32,444 nt of DNA from assembly GCA_016295455.1 (NCBI GenBank), contig JAEDLE010000021.1, positions 1 through 32,444 of the forward strand, read 5' to 3'. Source of the DNA: Bacteroidales bacterium (GTDB lineage: Bacteria; Bacteroidota; Bacteroidia; Bacteroidales; UBA932). How positions within the stretch are numbered: the stretch's first letter is position 1; the number at the start of each line of letters is the position of its first letter. The notes below the pieces were generated by a model. That model was given only the letters and a program-made list of their open reading frames with translations. It did not search any database and had not been told where the DNA came from. Shown here one piece after another: positions 32,387-32,444 of the stretch. Both the position numbers and the translations under genes were made by a program.

Positions 32387-32444
32387 ATGACAACAAAGGA
32401 AGCAAGGGAACTTTTCCCTATATTGGATACAAAAGTATATGGCA
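32387..32444 (+). CDS. 5' end of a probable SufS-type cysteine desulfurase (partial)
   Basis: The first 19 codons read MTTKEARELFPILDTKVYG before the window ends. A start of about six residues followed by FPIL-x-x-x-VYG closely resembles SufS/CsdA cysteine desulfurases, which begin FPILxxxVxGKPLVYLDNAAT. Only the edge is visible, so catalytic residues cannot be checked. The gene runs right, away from the candidate origin. Confidence 0.5.
   Translation, partial: MTTKEARELFPILDTKVYG

Overview
The window reads as chromosomal DNA of a Bacteroidales (Bacteroidota) bacterium, probably an uncultured gut or animal-associated lineage of intermediate GC. Evidence: most upstream regions carry the Bacteroidota -7 box TAnnTTTG and lack purine-rich ribosome binding sites; there is a fimbrillin/BACON-type surface lipoprotein; the succinate dehydrogenase/fumarate reductase is type B; and the block coaX - outer-membrane protein - TPR - lptC - PpiD-like isomerase resembles Bacteroidales gene order. 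I see no mobile element, CRISPR array, tRNA or rRNA.

Layout. 1-2300: a 44-residue peptide gene followed by a large fimbrillin-like/BACON lipoprotein, closed by a two-way terminator. 2326-4761 (minus): aspS and a CpXC protein, divergent from ksgA (4884-5690). 5694-8984 (minus): a tightly packed run NfeD-like protein - flotillin - small HTH regulator - glycosyltransferase. 9107-12652 (minus): galK, metY and a secreted endonuclease/phosphatase-fold protein. 12735-13835: ychF. 14066-20282 (minus): envelope-biogenesis block coaX, beta-barrel protein, TPR protein, lptC, PpiD-like chaperone. 20370-23552 (minus): mfd. 23553-23926: gene-free, AT-rich stretch dense in DnaA-box-like nonamers. 23927-32444: ruvB, sdhA-sdhB without a cytochrome subunit, hflX (minus), ybeY-mnmG, ruvA (minus), and the 5' end of a probable cysteine desulfurase.

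The most interesting reading is that the window spans the chromosome origin region. Three lines agree: (1) about nine DnaA-box-like nonamers plus an AT-rich tract between mfd and ruvB; (2) gene direction switches there, with 15 of 19 genes to the left pointing left and 6 of 8 to the right pointing right; (3) two perfect ParB-binding parS sites (TGTTCCACGTGGAACA) lie 7.5-8 kb to the right, one inside mnmG and one at the centre of a 40-base perfect palindrome between mnmG and ruvA. dnaA itself is not in the window. Second-tier observations are an 18-nt hairpin shared by the leaders of metY and sdhA, a possible alternative-pairing leader before sdhA, the absence of sdhC beside sdhAB, and the micro-ORF ahead of the surface lipoprotein.
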